64,000 bases of DNA from the NCBI RefSeq assembly GCF_000309385.1, contig NZ_JH976537.1:5539463-5603462 (forward strand), given 5' to 3'. The position numbers and the translations under genes are program-made. How positions within the stretch are numbered: position 1 is the stretch's first letter; each line of letters starts with the position of its first letter. This stretch comes from Nodosilinea nodulosa PCC 7104 (lineage in GTDB: Bacteria > Cyanobacteriota > Cyanobacteriia > Phormidesmidales > Phormidesmidaceae). Below, piece after piece: positions 18,351 to 27,445 of the stretch. Below the pieces are notes generated by a model. It saw only the letters and a list, made by a program, of their open reading frames with translations, made no database searches and was not told the origin of the DNA.

Positions 18351-18932
18351 ATGCTTCAAGACGTTATCACCAGCATCCGCACCACTGTCGTCCTCTGGAT
18401 TCTGACCGCAGCCTTTTACCCCCTGCTGATCTTCGGCATTGGCCAGCTTGCGTTTCCTGCCCAGGCCAACGGCAGCTTAATCGTCAACGACCAGGGACAG
18501 GTCATTGGCTCAACCCTAATCGGTCAAGCATTTACCAGCGCAGAATACTTCTTGAGCCGCCCCAGCGCAGTTAACTACAGCGAAGGGGAAGATGCTGCCC
18601 CCACCGGCCTATCGGGGGCCACCAACCTGGCCCCCAGTAACCCAGACCTAATTGCCCTGGTTAAGGAAAGAGCCAAAATCCTTGAGGCAGCAGAAATTGA
18701 GCCCACCGCCGATCTGGTCTACAGCTCTGGCTCCGGCCTTGACCCCCACATCTCCCCCGCCAGCGCCCAGGCCCAGGTAGCCCGCGTCGCCACCGTCCGC
18801 AATATCTCCCCAGACGACCTGCAAGGCCTAATTGCTGCCCATACCGAAGGTCGCTTCCTCGGCATCTTTGGCGAACCCGCCGTCAACACCGTCACCCTGA
18901 ATCTGGCGCTGGATCAATTGGGGGATGCGTAG
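18351..18932 (+). CDS. kdpC: Potassium-transporting ATPase subunit C
   Basis: A 193-residue protein with one N-terminal membrane helix (about 13-34) and a periplasmic domain with the family blocks GSTLIGQAFTSAEYFLSRPS, SGATNLAPSNP and GSGLDPHISPASAQAQVARV. KdpC stabilises the KdpA-KdpB complex. Length and motifs are normal. It is followed by a 210-base low-complexity spacer before kdpD. Confidence 0.97.
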   Translation: MLQDVITSIRTTVVLWILTAAFYPLLIFGIGQLAFPAQANGSLIVNDQGQVIGSTLIGQAFTSAEYFLSRPSAVNYSEGEDAAPTGLSGATNLAPSNPDLIALVKERAKILEAAEIEPTADLVYSSGSGLDPHISPASAQAQVARVATVRNISPDDLQGLIAAHTEGRFLGIFGEPAVNTVTLNLALDQLGDA

Positions 18933-19144
18933 GAGCGCTGGAGCGTTGGGGCATTAGAGCGTAGTGCGTAGGAGCGTTAGAACGTTTCAACTTCTACATT
19001 TCCTAACGCTCCAACCCATCACCGCGCCTCGTACCTCCCACCTCCCACCTCCCACCTCCCACCTCCCACCTCCCACCTCATACCTCGCACCTCACACCCC
19101 GCACCCCGCACCCCCGCACCCTCACACCCCGCACCCCCGCACCC
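18930..19144. repeat. Low-complexity spacer between kdpC and kdpD
   Basis: Two halves: G-rich units GGAGCGCTGGAGCGTTGGGG and similar (18930-18985), then a long pyrimidine-rich tract with at least five direct copies of TCCCACC (19037-19078) followed by CGCACCC/CACACCC units up to the kdpD ATG. Direct heptamer copies are typical of cyanobacterial short tandem repeats and are likely hypervariable between strains. Confidence 0.8.
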
Positions 19145-20251
19145 ATGTACGACCCCGCCTCAATCTCCGCCTCAAACGCCGCTCCGCCCGCCCGCCGAGG
19201 TAAGCACAAGATCTTCATCGGCATGTCTCCGGGTGTTGGCAAAACCTATCGCATGCTGGAGGAAGGCCAGCAGCTTAAGCAAGACGGCGTAGATGTGGTG
19301 ATCGGCTTGCTGGAAACCCATGGCCGAGAAGAGACCGCTCGCATGGCCGATGGGCTCGAACTCATTCCCCGTAAACCCGTCCTCTGGCAGGGGCGAACGC
19401 TGAGCGAAATGGATACTCAGGCGATCGCAGAGCGTCGGCCACAGCTCGTCCTGATTGACGAGCTGGCCCATACCAATGTCCCTGGCTCGGTGCGTGAGAA
19501 GCGTTACCAGGATGTGGAAGTGGTTTTAGATGCCGGTATTGACGTTTACTCCACCGTCAATATTCAGCACCTGGAAAGCCTGAACGATTTGGTATACCGA
19601 ATTTCTGGCGTAGTCGTGCGGGAGCGGGTGCCCGATCGCCTGCTAGACGAAGCCGATGAAGTGGTCGTGGTGGATGTCACCCCCGAAATGCTTCAGGAGC
19701 GGCTGATAGAAGGCAAAATCTACGCCCCCGCCAAAATTGACGAGGCCCTGCAAAACTTTTTTCAGCGGCGCAATCTGGTGGCCCTGCGGGAGCTGGCCCT
19801 GCGCGAGGTGGCCGACAACATTGAAGAAAATGGGCGCGGCGGCCACACCCAAAACTACTGCAATGTCCATGAACGCATTCTGGTCTGTGTTTCGACGTAT
19901 CCCAGTTCAATTCAGCTGTTGCGGCGGGGGGCGCGCATTGCCAGCCATATGAATGGTCGCCTGTTTGTGTTATTTGTCGACAATCCTCGTAAGTTTTTGT
20001 CTAAGCAAGAAGCCCTCCACATCGAAACCTGCGAACGGCTCTGCGAGGAATTTGAGGGCGAGTTTTTGCGGATGGAGTCAGAGGATGTGGTAAAAGCCAT
20101 TGCCAGCATTGCCACCGAAAATCGCGTCAGCCAAATTGTTTTGGGCGAAACCCAGCGATCGCGCTGGCAGCTGCTGACCCAAGGCTCGATTGTACAGAGG
20201 CTGATGCGAGCGCTTCCTAGTGTAGATCTGCACATCATTGCAACCAAGTAG
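19145..20251 (+). CDS. kdpD: Short KdpD (N-terminal KdpD + USP domains, no kinase core)
   Basis: A 368-residue protein equal to the cytoplasmic N-terminal part of KdpD. Residues about 20-230 are the KdpD domain with Walker A GVGKTYRML, the ALIDELAHTNVPG-like segment (VLIDELAHTNVPGSVREKRY) and STVNIQHLESLND. Residues about 245-366 are a universal-stress-protein domain (RILVCVSTYPSS, with GETQRSRW). The four membrane helices and HisKA/ATPase region of full KdpD are absent, as reported for cyanobacterial KdpD, and no kdpE is present. The first dozen residues are encoded next to the C-rich repeat. It may sense potassium or second messengers without phosphotransfer. Confidence 0.93.
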   Translation: MYDPASISASNAAPPARRGKHKIFIGMSPGVGKTYRMLEEGQQLKQDGVDVVIGLLETHGREETARMADGLELIPRKPVLWQGRTLSEMDTQAIAERRPQLVLIDELAHTNVPGSVREKRYQDVEVVLDAGIDVYSTVNIQHLESLNDLVYRISGVVVRERVPDRLLDEADEVVVVDVTPEMLQERLIEGKIYAPAKIDEALQNFFQRRNLVALRELALREVADNIEENGRGGHTQNYCNVHERILVCVSTYPSSIQLLRRGARIASHMNGRLFVLFVDNPRKFLSKQEALHIETCERLCEEFEGEFLRMESEDVVKAIASIATENRVSQIVLGETQRSRWQLLTQGSIVQRLMRALPSVDLHIIATK

Positions 20252-20390
20252 ATCGCCCGGTTGTTGCATGGGCTGTAGCCCTGTGCCGATGGCCCAAGTC
20301 TGCGATCGCAATCCAGGCAACTGGTGTATCTTAGTCGGGGTACCCCCGGCCCATCGCTGGGGCCGTAATCCTGTGGAGAATGCTGAACCA

Positions 20391-21740
20391 GTGGCTTCCC
20401 TAACGCTCTTGACCCTGCCCCTGCCCCTGGGGTTGCTCTCAATTATTTTAGGTACGGGGGAACCCAAGCCCCTGCAACCCTCTGGGTTCAACCCCACCGA
20501 TCTGCAAATTGAGTGGCAGTCGCCGTGGATTGCAGAGCTGGCCCGCGACCCGGTCGTAGAGGCGATCGTGGCCGACTACGTGGCTGGACTGCAAAAGCAG
20601 GGGTGGTCAGGGCCAGACCAGGGGGTTTGGATTCAGGTGGGCCAGAGCGTGGTTGCCGAGCACCAGGGCACTGTGCTGATGCCTGCCGCCTCGCTGACCA
20701 AGCTGGCCACGTCGCTGGCCTCCCTTAAAACCTGGCCCCTCGACCACCACTTCGATACCCTGGTCGGTCTCCACGGCACCGTGCAGGACGGCGTGCTCAA
20801 CGGCGATCTGGTGATTCAGAGCAGCGGCGACCCGCTATTTGTATGGGAAGAGGGCATTGTGCTGGCCAACCGTCTGCAGTCGCTGGGCATTCAGCGGGTG
20901 ACGGGGGATGTGCTGGTGACCGGCCCGTTTATGATGAATTTTGAGGCCGAACTGGCGGATTCGCTGGGCGATCTGAAGCAGGTGATGGCGGCCGACACCT
21001 GGAGTCGGGCCGCCCGCCAGGCCTACGCCAGTCTGCCCCCGGATACTCCCCAGCCCAGCCTGCACATTGACGGCACCGCCCGCTGGATTCCAGAGGCCGA
21101 CCTGGAGAACGTGCCGATTGACTGGGTGGTGCGGCACCAGTCGCTGCCGCTGCTGGATATTCTCAAAGCCATGAACATTTACAGCAACAACGCCATGGCC
21201 GAAAAGATGGCCGAGCTACTGGGTGGGCCAGGGCAGGTGATGGCGAAGGTTACGGCAGCGGCGGAGTTGCCCGCCGGGGAAATTAACCTGGTCAACGGAT
21301 CGGGCCTTGGGGTCGATAACCAGATGTCGGCGCGGGTGGTGGTAGCGATCGCGCAGGCCCTGCAGCGAGAGTTGAGCAGCCAGGGCTTTTCGATCGCTGA
21401 CCTGCTGCCGGTGTCGGGGGAGGATGCGGGCACGCTGCGCGATCGCCGCCTTCCCCCCACAGCCGCCGTCAAAACCGGCAGCCTCTCGGAGGTGAGCGCC
21501 CTGGCGGGGATGGTGCCCACCGCCGAGAAAGGTCCGGTGTGGTTTGCCATTCTCAACAAGGGCTGGGATATTCCCGACCTGCGATCGCAGCAGGATCAGC
21601 TGATCCAGGCCATTCAGGCCCACTGGGGCGTGGCCGAAGCCCCCGCCGACCTGCGCCCGAAAATCCACCTGCAAACCGGGTCGTTTCGCTACGGCGACCC
21701 CGATCGCAATCAGGTGGCCCAGGAGGCGGCGCTGGAGTAG
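20391..21740 (+). CDS. D-alanyl-D-alanine carboxypeptidase, PBP4 (S13) family
   Basis: A penicillin-binding protein of class C (DacB/PBP4), a periplasmic carboxypeptidase/endopeptidase of peptidoglycan. Active-site motifs are in order: SLTK (SXXK nucleophile), SNN in YSNNAMAEKM (SXN) and KTGSLSEVS (KTG). A hydrophobic signal or anchor (LTLLTLPLPLGLLSIIL) follows the chosen GTG, with GGAG 12 bases upstream; the open frame extends back to 20238, overlapping kdpD, but those residues look non-coding. The last 31 bases overlap the convergent LpxB-like gene. Confidence 0.88.
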   Translation: MASLTLLTLPLPLGLLSIILGTGEPKPLQPSGFNPTDLQIEWQSPWIAELARDPVVEAIVADYVAGLQKQGWSGPDQGVWIQVGQSVVAEHQGTVLMPAASLTKLATSLASLKTWPLDHHFDTLVGLHGTVQDGVLNGDLVIQSSGDPLFVWEEGIVLANRLQSLGIQRVTGDVLVTGPFMMNFEAELADSLGDLKQVMAADTWSRAARQAYASLPPDTPQPSLHIDGTARWIPEADLENVPIDWVVRHQSLPLLDILKAMNIYSNNAMAEKMAELLGGPGQVMAKVTAAAELPAGEINLVNGSGLGVDNQMSARVVVAIAQALQRELSSQGFSIADLLPVSGEDAGTLRDRRLPPTAAVKTGSLSEVSALAGMVPTAEKGPVWFAILNKGWDIPDLRSQQDQLIQAIQAHWGVAEAPADLRPKIHLQTGSFRYGDPDRNQVAQEAALE

Positions 21741-22972
21741 GGCGGCTCAGCATAGTGCTGGTGCAGGGCTTTGGCGATCGCCCCGGCGGCCCCCGGCAGG
21801 CCCATGCGGCGGCGACCGTTCTCGGCAATCTGCTGCAGGCGAGGGCCATTGGCCAGGCAGGTCTGCAAGGCTAAACCGGCCTCGGCGGGCTGCTCCAGCA
21901 GTATCACCGACGGCCCCAGCAGCCGCGACTGGGCCTCGGCAAAGGCATAGGTAAACTGGGGGCCAGGGCCGGGAAACGTGATCACGGGCTTGCCCAGGCC
22001 GACCGCCTGCTCGGCAGCGGTACCTGCGGTGGCCAGGGCCGCATCGGCCAGGTGCAGACATTCGGCAAAGGCGTTGGTGGTCAGCACCAGCCAACCGCGG
22101 CCGCGCCGAAAGGTGGGGTATTCGCCGGGGACGGGCTGCCAGCCCGCGTCGAGCAGCACATCTTTAAACGCCGCCAGGTTGAGGGAGGGGGCCAGGGCGG
22201 CCAGCAGGCGAATTTGGCGATCGCCGAACGTCTCCATCACCGAGGCGATCGCGCCCACCATTCGCTGCCAGTTGTCGAAGGCCTCCGGCGCGCGGGAACC
22301 GGGCAGCAGCGCCAGGGTGAGCCGCGCCGGGGCATCTGGAAAGGTGGCGGTGAGCCGGGTCAGCTTGTCGGCGCGGGTTTCCAGCTCGTCCATCATTGGG
22401 TTGCCGGGGTAGCAGGCAGGCACCCCCAGGTTTTGCAGCGTGGCGGCGGTGATCTGGTCGCGCACAAACACCCCTCGGCAGCGGGGGCGGGCCATCAGCC
22501 AGCGCTCCCAGGGCACGTAGACCGAGCCTGACCAGCCCTCCAAAACCGGGCGATCGGGCAGGCGGCGGGCTTCGTCACGGATGTAATATTCCGACTTGGC
22601 GGTGCCCACGAAGCTGTACTCCGCGCCGCTCTGCCAGGCGATCGCCAGGGGTACAATATCGCCCACCGCCAGAATCTTGCCGCCGCTTTTGGCCCACTGC
22701 CGCGCGGTTTTGAGCTGGGCCAGGGTTAGCCCCACCAGGCCTCCCTGCAAATCGCGCACCAGCTCCTGGCGATCCATATAGATGAAGCCGCCGGAGGGCA
22801 TGGCCTGGGTCGGCCCCTGAATCGGGATGCCCGCCTTTTCGTAGGCGCGACCTTCCCCCACAATGGGCAGGGCGGCTAGGGCAGGGGCACCGGGCAGCTG
22901 GCGCAGCTGTTTGAGAATGCGAACCGCAATGCCGTCTTCGCCGTGGCCATTGCTAATGCAGAGTAGCTTCAT
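21710..22972 (-). CDS. Lipid-A-disaccharide synthase-related protein
   Basis: A 420-residue GT-B-fold protein of the cyanobacterial/plastid lineage family related to LpxB. It starts with the typical LCISNGHGEDGIAVRIL and contains AVGDIVPLA, FVGTAKSEYY, CYPGNPMMDEL, LALLPGSRAPEA, ATAGTAAEQAVGLGKPVI and FPGPGPQF, which correspond to the nucleotide-sugar binding half. The actual acceptor is unknown because most cyanobacteria lack canonical lipid A. It is convergent with and overlaps PBP4 by 31 bases. A G-rich tract lies just upstream. Confidence 0.9.
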   Translation of the reverse strand: MKLLCISNGHGEDGIAVRILKQLRQLPGAPALAALPIVGEGRAYEKAGIPIQGPTQAMPSGGFIYMDRQELVRDLQGGLVGLTLAQLKTARQWAKSGGKILAVGDIVPLAIAWQSGAEYSFVGTAKSEYYIRDEARRLPDRPVLEGWSGSVYVPWERWLMARPRCRGVFVRDQITAATLQNLGVPACYPGNPMMDELETRADKLTRLTATFPDAPARLTLALLPGSRAPEAFDNWQRMVGAIASVMETFGDRQIRLLAALAPSLNLAAFKDVLLDAGWQPVPGEYPTFRRGRGWLVLTTNAFAECLHLADAALATAGTAAEQAVGLGKPVITFPGPGPQFTYAFAEAQSRLLGPSVILLEQPAEAGLALQTCLANGPRLQQIAENGRRRMGLPGAAGAIAKALHQHYAEPPYSSAASWAT

Positions 22973-23019
22973 CGTCAGGGAGTCAATACCATCCCCAACC
23001 GTAGCAGAAAATGAATGGG

Positions 23020-23072
23020 GCGAAGGGGGGGAGTGAGGGGGTGAGGGAGTGAGGGAGTGGGGGAGTGAGGGG
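23020..23072. repeat. G-rich short tandem repeat (GTGAGGGA units)
   Basis: Approximate repeats of GAGGGAGT/GTGAGGG between the stop of the DUF2726 gene and the LpxB-like start. It resembles the reverse complement of the C-rich tracts at 8511 and 19030. Possibly slippage-prone. Confidence 0.75.
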
Positions 23073-23074
23073 GG

Positions 23075-23683
23075 CTATGGCTTGATGGGGCGGGGCTTTG
23101 GTTTTGGCTTTGGCTTGTCCTTCTTTAGCTCGGGCTGGCCTAGGGTTTGAGTAATGTGGTGCTCAATGGCCTTGATGTCGTAGATCGCCTGTACGGGAAA
23201 GCGCAGTAGGGGTAGCCCGGCGTTCTCGACGGCCTGGTTGAGGAAATCATCCCGCTTGACGCGATCGATTCGCCGATGGCTGCTGTCGTCTAGCTCCACG
23301 GCGGCTAAAACCTTTAGACTGTCGCGATCGCAGAGCAAAAAGTCGAAATGCTTGGCCGAGATTTTGTTGAAGGCCCGCTGCCAGTCGCCCCGGTTTTCGG
23401 TCTGGGGCTTCAGCACATCGGCTACGCGCACCTTGCCAAACACCTGGTAGCGATCTGCGATCGCCTCCCGCAGCGCCCGATAGAAAGCAAGTTCAGCCTG
23501 GGTGAACAGGGATTTTTGGCGGCTGTAGGTGAAGGCCTGAGCGACGTCGGTCTCGCTGCCAGATTTTCTGCGTGAGGGGGAATGGCCAGGAGTAGGTTTT
23601 GACGGCTTTGCTCCCTGACTACCGATGATCGCGAACAATCCAGCTACGCCCGCGACACAAATTATGGCCAAAACGATCAGCAT
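23075..23683 (-). CDS. DUF2726 domain protein with N-terminal membrane anchor
   Basis: A protein of about 202 residues with one N-terminal helix (LIVLAIICVAGVAGLFAIIG) followed by a DUF2726 domain: SLFTQAELAFYRALREAI, VFGKVRVADVLKP, ISAKHFDFLLCD, VLAAVELDDSSHRR, LNQAVENAGLPLLRFP. The D...E-x-D/K pattern is that of a restriction-like nuclease fold, so a membrane-tethered nuclease is possible. The Lys/Pro tail (KPKPKPKPRPIKP) is simple sequence. I chose the ATG right before the helix; upstream TTG starts exist. Function unproven. Confidence 0.8.
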   Translation of the reverse strand: MLIVLAIICVAGVAGLFAIIGSQGAKPSKPTPGHSPSRRKSGSETDVAQAFTYSRQKSLFTQAELAFYRALREAIADRYQVFGKVRVADVLKPQTENRGDWQRAFNKISAKHFDFLLCDRDSLKVLAAVELDDSSHRRIDRVKRDDFLNQAVENAGLPLLRFPVQAIYDIKAIEHHITQTLGQPELKKDKPKPKPKPRPIKP

Positions 23684-23896
23684 TGACACGTTGACCAAAC
23701 CTCCGCTGAATGACAGGGCTAGGATTCCCAAACCCTTCTCCTACCGCTGCGCAGGGCTGAATTGTTGCCAGGGCGAAAGAACCCTCAACATTTCTTTGTG
23801 AAGAAATCGCCTTTCGTTGCGAAACGATCGCTGTTTTTCACCAACCGGGGGCCATCTCCTTAGGATTGGATAGGCCCGTTGCCGCTGGGATGCGCG

Positions 23897-26533
23897 ATGA
23901 AAATCTTGGTTGTGGAGCACGAACCCATTGTCGCCCAGGCGCTGAAGCTGCTGCTGGTCGGCGTTGCCTACCGGGTTGAGGTCGCTGAGCAACGTACCGC
24001 ACTCCATCGGGCGGGCAAGGAGGCTTACGACTTGATCGTCCTGGATGGCGCGGCGGAGCTGGGGGCTGAACTGCGGGTGAGGCGGCCCCAGGTGCCCATT
24101 TTGCTGCTGGGTACTGGCGGGGAAGATGCCCCCTCCTGGGCAACGGCAACCCTGGCCAAACCCGTCGATGCGGCTGACCTGGTGGCGCGGGTGAGCGCCC
24201 TGCTGGCGCAGCCCACCGCTCTGACTAGCCCTGTGGTTGAGCAGGGCCGCAGCGAAGCCGCCCTGCGCGCATCAGAGGATAACTACCGCCTGCTGTTTGA
24301 GGCCATGGACGAAGGGTTTTGCGTCATCGAGCTAGTTTTCGATGCCCAAAACCGACCGATTGACTACTGCTTTTTAGACATCAACCTCGCCTTTGAGGAG
24401 CAGACCAACCTCGTTGGCGCCAAAGGAAAGTACGTCCGAGAACTGATCCCAACCCTGGAAACCTCCTGGTTTGAAACCTTTGGCCGGGTGGCGTTGAGCG
24501 GCGAGCCGGTGCGGTTTGAAAGTCATGTCGAGGAGATGGGGCGCTGGTTTGACGTCTTTGCCTTTCGCTTTGGGGCACCCGATCGCCGCCAGGTGGCGCT
24601 GCTGTTTCGCGATGTGACCGAGCGGCGGCAGGCCGAGGCGGCCCTCCAGGAAAGCGAGCGCAAGCTGCGGGCGGTGTTTGACAGCAGCTTTGAGTTTATG
24701 GGCCTGCTCACGGTCGATGGCACCGTGGTGGACGCCAACCAGACGGCCCTGGCGGCGATCGCCTGCGATCGCGCCGCCGTCATTGGCCAGCCGTTCTGGA
24801 AAACGCCCTGGTGGGCCAACGTCCCCGAGCAGCAGCTGCGATTGCAGGCGGCGATCCAGCGGGCCGCCGCTGGCGAAAGTGTGCAGATGGAAACCCATCA
24901 CATCTGGGCCGACGGCTCTCTGGCCTGGATTGACTTTTCGATCAAGCCGGTGATGGATGAGACCGGCCAGGTGGTGCTGCTGGTGCCCGAAGGCCGCGAC
25001 ATCACCGGGCGCAAGGAGGCCGAGCGCAAGATTCGCGAACAGGCCGCTCTGCTCGATATCGCCTCCGACGCCATCTCCGTACGCGACCTTGAGCACCACA
25101 TTCTCTACTGGAACCAGGGGGCTGAGCGGCTGTTTGGCTGGCGAGCGGAAGAGGCCCTGGGCCAGGCCGCCTACGACCTGCTGCGCAGTGAAACGGGTCA
25201 GTACAGCGAGATGCTGCCCACCCTGATGGAGCGCGGCGAGTGGCGCGGCGAAATAGAAAAGTTTACTAAAACCAGCCAAACCCTGACCGTAGCCGCCCGC
25301 TGGACGCTGGTTAACGACGAGGTGGGGCAGCCCAAATTCATTCTCTCGGTGGAGACCGACATCACCGAAAAGAAAGCCCTGGAGGCGCAGTTCTACCAGG
25401 CCCAGCGGCTGGAGAGCCTAGGGCGGCTGGCCAGCGGCATCGCCCACGATCTTAACAATGTGTTTACCCCCATTGTCACCATTGCCCAGCTGCTGCGCCT
25501 GACCCAGCGCCAGCTGGGGGCCAAAGCCCAGGACCAGCTGCGGCTGCTGGAAGAGAGCGCCAAGCGGGGGGCCAGTATGGTGCAGCAAATTTTGTCGATT
25601 ACCCGCAGCAGCGGCGGCGCGCGCACGGAGGTTGACCTGGTGCCAGTGCTGCAAGACCTGGGCCACATGCTGGAGCAGAGCCTGCCCCGGCACATTGACC
25701 TGCGGCTGCCGGGGTTTGAACCGGGAGCCGCGCTATCTCCACTGCGGGTGAGTGCCGACCCCACCCACCTGCACCAGGTGCTGATGAACCTGTGCATCAA
25801 TGCCCGCGACGCCATGCCCAAGGGCGGCACCCTGACCATTGCGGCAGAACCAGTGATGGTGGACGCCGCCACGGCCCAGGCCTTCCTCGATGCCCAGGTG
25901 GGCCAGTACGTGCGGCTGACCGTGACCGACACCGGCACCGGCATTGACCCCGAGGTGCGCGATCGCATCTTCGACCCCTTCTTTACCACCAAGCCCCCTG
26001 GGCAGGGCACCGGGCTGGGCCTGGCCACGGTGTTGGGCATTGTCAGGGCCAGCGGAGGCTTTTTGCAGGTCCTCAGCGAAGTCGATCGGGGCACCCAGGT
26101 GCAGGTCTATCTGCCCGCGCTGAGCGGTTCACCCCCCGACGACACCCTGGCCGCCGACCCCGACGACCCCCACTTGGGCCAGGGGGAAACCTTGCTGCTG
26201 GTGGAAGACGATGCCGCCGTGCAGCAGGCGGTGCGATCGCTGCTGACCAGCTACAACTACAGCGTGCTGGTGGCTAACGACGGCTTTGAGGCGATCGATT
26301 GCCTCGCCCAGCACCAGCCCCACCTGGTCGTGCTCGACGTCATGATGCCCGGCATGGATGGCCTCACCCTGATTCCACGGCTGAAGGCAATTCGGCCCAG
26401 CCTGCAGCTGATTGCCACCAGCGGGCTGCCGACCTACCACGAACCCGCCCTGGCCGCCGGGGCCAGCGCCTTTTTGCTCAAGCCCTACGACCTGGGCGAC
26501 CTGCTCACCACCCTCTCAGCGCTAATCAACTAG
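23897..26533 (+). CDS. Hybrid sensor: degenerate receiver, three PAS, histidine kinase, receiver
   Basis: An 878-residue soluble hybrid kinase. Residues 1-112 form an N-terminal receiver with EHE in place of the acidic pair but Asp (LIVLDG) and Lys (LAKPVD) kept. Three PAS domains follow (about 120-240, 245-370, 375-500). The HisKA domain has the phospho-His in ASGIAHDLNNVFTP (about 520), then N box MNLCINARDAM and GTGLGLATVLG. A C-terminal receiver (about 755-875) has VEDD, VVLDVMMPGMDG and LKPYD. The layout implies intramolecular phosphorelay; no sensor ligand is identifiable. Start ATG 23897 is preferred over a TTG six codons upstream. Confidence 0.92.
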   Translation: MKILVVEHEPIVAQALKLLLVGVAYRVEVAEQRTALHRAGKEAYDLIVLDGAAELGAELRVRRPQVPILLLGTGGEDAPSWATATLAKPVDAADLVARVSALLAQPTALTSPVVEQGRSEAALRASEDNYRLLFEAMDEGFCVIELVFDAQNRPIDYCFLDINLAFEEQTNLVGAKGKYVRELIPTLETSWFETFGRVALSGEPVRFESHVEEMGRWFDVFAFRFGAPDRRQVALLFRDVTERRQAEAALQESERKLRAVFDSSFEFMGLLTVDGTVVDANQTALAAIACDRAAVIGQPFWKTPWWANVPEQQLRLQAAIQRAAAGESVQMETHHIWADGSLAWIDFSIKPVMDETGQVVLLVPEGRDITGRKEAERKIREQAALLDIASDAISVRDLEHHILYWNQGAERLFGWRAEEALGQAAYDLLRSETGQYSEMLPTLMERGEWRGEIEKFTKTSQTLTVAARWTLVNDEVGQPKFILSVETDITEKKALEAQFYQAQRLESLGRLASGIAHDLNNVFTPIVTIAQLLRLTQRQLGAKAQDQLRLLEESAKRGASMVQQILSITRSSGGARTEVDLVPVLQDLGHMLEQSLPRHIDLRLPGFEPGAALSPLRVSADPTHLHQVLMNLCINARDAMPKGGTLTIAAEPVMVDAATAQAFLDAQVGQYVRLTVTDTGTGIDPEVRDRIFDPFFTTKPPGQGTGLGLATVLGIVRASGGFLQVLSEVDRGTQVQVYLPALSGSPPDDTLAADPDDPHLGQGETLLLVEDDAAVQQAVRSLLTSYNYSVLVANDGFEAIDCLAQHQPHLVVLDVMMPGMDGLTLIPRLKAIRPSLQLIATSGLPTYHEPALAAGASAFLLKPYDLGDLLTTLSALIN

Positions 26534-26671
26534 GCGCTCGCAAGCGCCAATTCATCAGGCAAAGCATCGCCCGCCACGGAGAATGATCAAAAAAACATCG
26601 CCGACCTGTCGATTTAGCAACCTGCGGTTCGACTACTGGGTGTAGCCGAATTAGAGAAGCGGCTGTGGAGG

Positions 26672-26765
26672 TATAGCCATAGTCACTTGGGTTCAGACCT
26701 CCAGAAACGTTCGACCGTTTGAACGTTTTGTGAGGAAATTCTCACCCGGGCTAGCTACGGCTATA
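26672..26765 (+). repeat. Palindromic repeat family 1, copy A
   Basis: A 94-bp element from TATAGCCATAG (26672-26682) to CTACGGCTATA (26755-26765); these ends are inverted copies at 10 of 11 positions. The centre (26706-26729) is a diverged palindrome with arms AAACGTTC and GAACGTTT. Related copies are at 33455-33544 (inverted), 35359-35428 and 41790-41893. Confidence 0.8.
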
Positions 26766-26824
26766 TAATACATGTGAACTAGCTGGCCGCCATCGGTCAA
26801 GCCTGACGTTAGGAGATAAAGGCC

Positions 26825-27259
26825 ATGACTCAAGCTGCTCGGCCCACCAGCGTAACGGTTATTCCAACCCTCCGCTATCGCGATGCCGCCGCCGCGATCG
26901 ACTGGCTTTGCAAGGCTTTTGGCTTTGAAAAGCACTTGGTTGTACCGGGCGAAAACGGCGCGATCGCCCACGCCGAACTGGTGTTTGGCAACGGCATGAT
27001 CATGGTGGGTTCGGCGGCCAACGGCGGGGCTTTTGACCGTCTTCAGCAGCCGCCCAAAAGTCCAGGCGACGTGGTTAACCAGAGCCCATACATTGTGGTG
27101 GAGGACATCGATAGCCACTACGAGCGGGCGATCGCCGCAGGGGCCAAAATTGCCCTTCCTCTCACAGATCAGGACTACGGCGGCCGCGACTATTCCTGCC
27201 ACGATCCAGAGGGCCACCTGTGGAATCTTGGCACCTACGATCCCTGGAAGGCCGCCTAG
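26825..27259 (+). CDS. VOC-family (glyoxalase/bleomycin-resistance-like) protein
   Basis: A 144-residue single-domain vicinal-oxygen-chelate protein. The features VTVIPTLRYRDAAAAIDWL, FGNGMIMVGSA, VVEDIDSHYERAIAAGA and the closing GGRDYSCHDPEGHLWNLGTY match PhnB/YcdJ-like VOC proteins, where the final D-P-E-G-H-x-W/N block carries a metal ligand. AGGAG lies 10 bases before the ATG. Substrate unknown. Its TAG stop is the first TAG of a family-2 repeat beginning at 27256. Confidence 0.9.
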   Translation: MTQAARPTSVTVIPTLRYRDAAAAIDWLCKAFGFEKHLVVPGENGAIAHAELVFGNGMIMVGSAANGGAFDRLQQPPKSPGDVVNQSPYIVVEDIDSHYERAIAAGAKIALPLTDQDYGGRDYSCHDPEGHLWNLGTYDPWKAA

Positions 27260-27366
27260 TACTGCTGGACGGAAATTAAGCCACCGTTCCAGCTCCTCTG
27301 GCTCCCTAGCCCTACGGCCCCCTTGCGATCGGCCATAGTCCAGAAACTTGTGCCGCAGTCTACTAG
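27256..27366 (+). repeat. Small interspersed repeat family 2, copy 1
   Basis: A 111-bp element bounded by CTAG on both sides. It shares the TTCCAGCTC / GGCTCCCTAGC middle and the AACTTGTGCCGCAGTCTACTAG-type right end (written here in part) with copies at 28155, 34733, 47108 (inverted) and 47242. Its left CTAG supplies the VOC stop codon. Confidence 0.75.
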
Positions 27367-27445
27367 ACAGGTTGGATTGATTATTTGTTGATCACTTGAA
27401 TAGATCTGAATAGATCATTTTGTTCTTCAGCCCCAGGAGGGCGCT

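Noticed and set aside
19030..19140. CRISPR-like array of TCCCACC repeats
   Set aside because: Units are 7 bp with no unique spacers and no cas genes; it is a simple tandem repeat.
24374..25279. 300-codon antisense frame inside the hybrid kinase
   Set aside because: Composition (His, Gln, Gly) mirrors the GC-biased antisense of the kinase; the kinase itself is intact and well matched to families.
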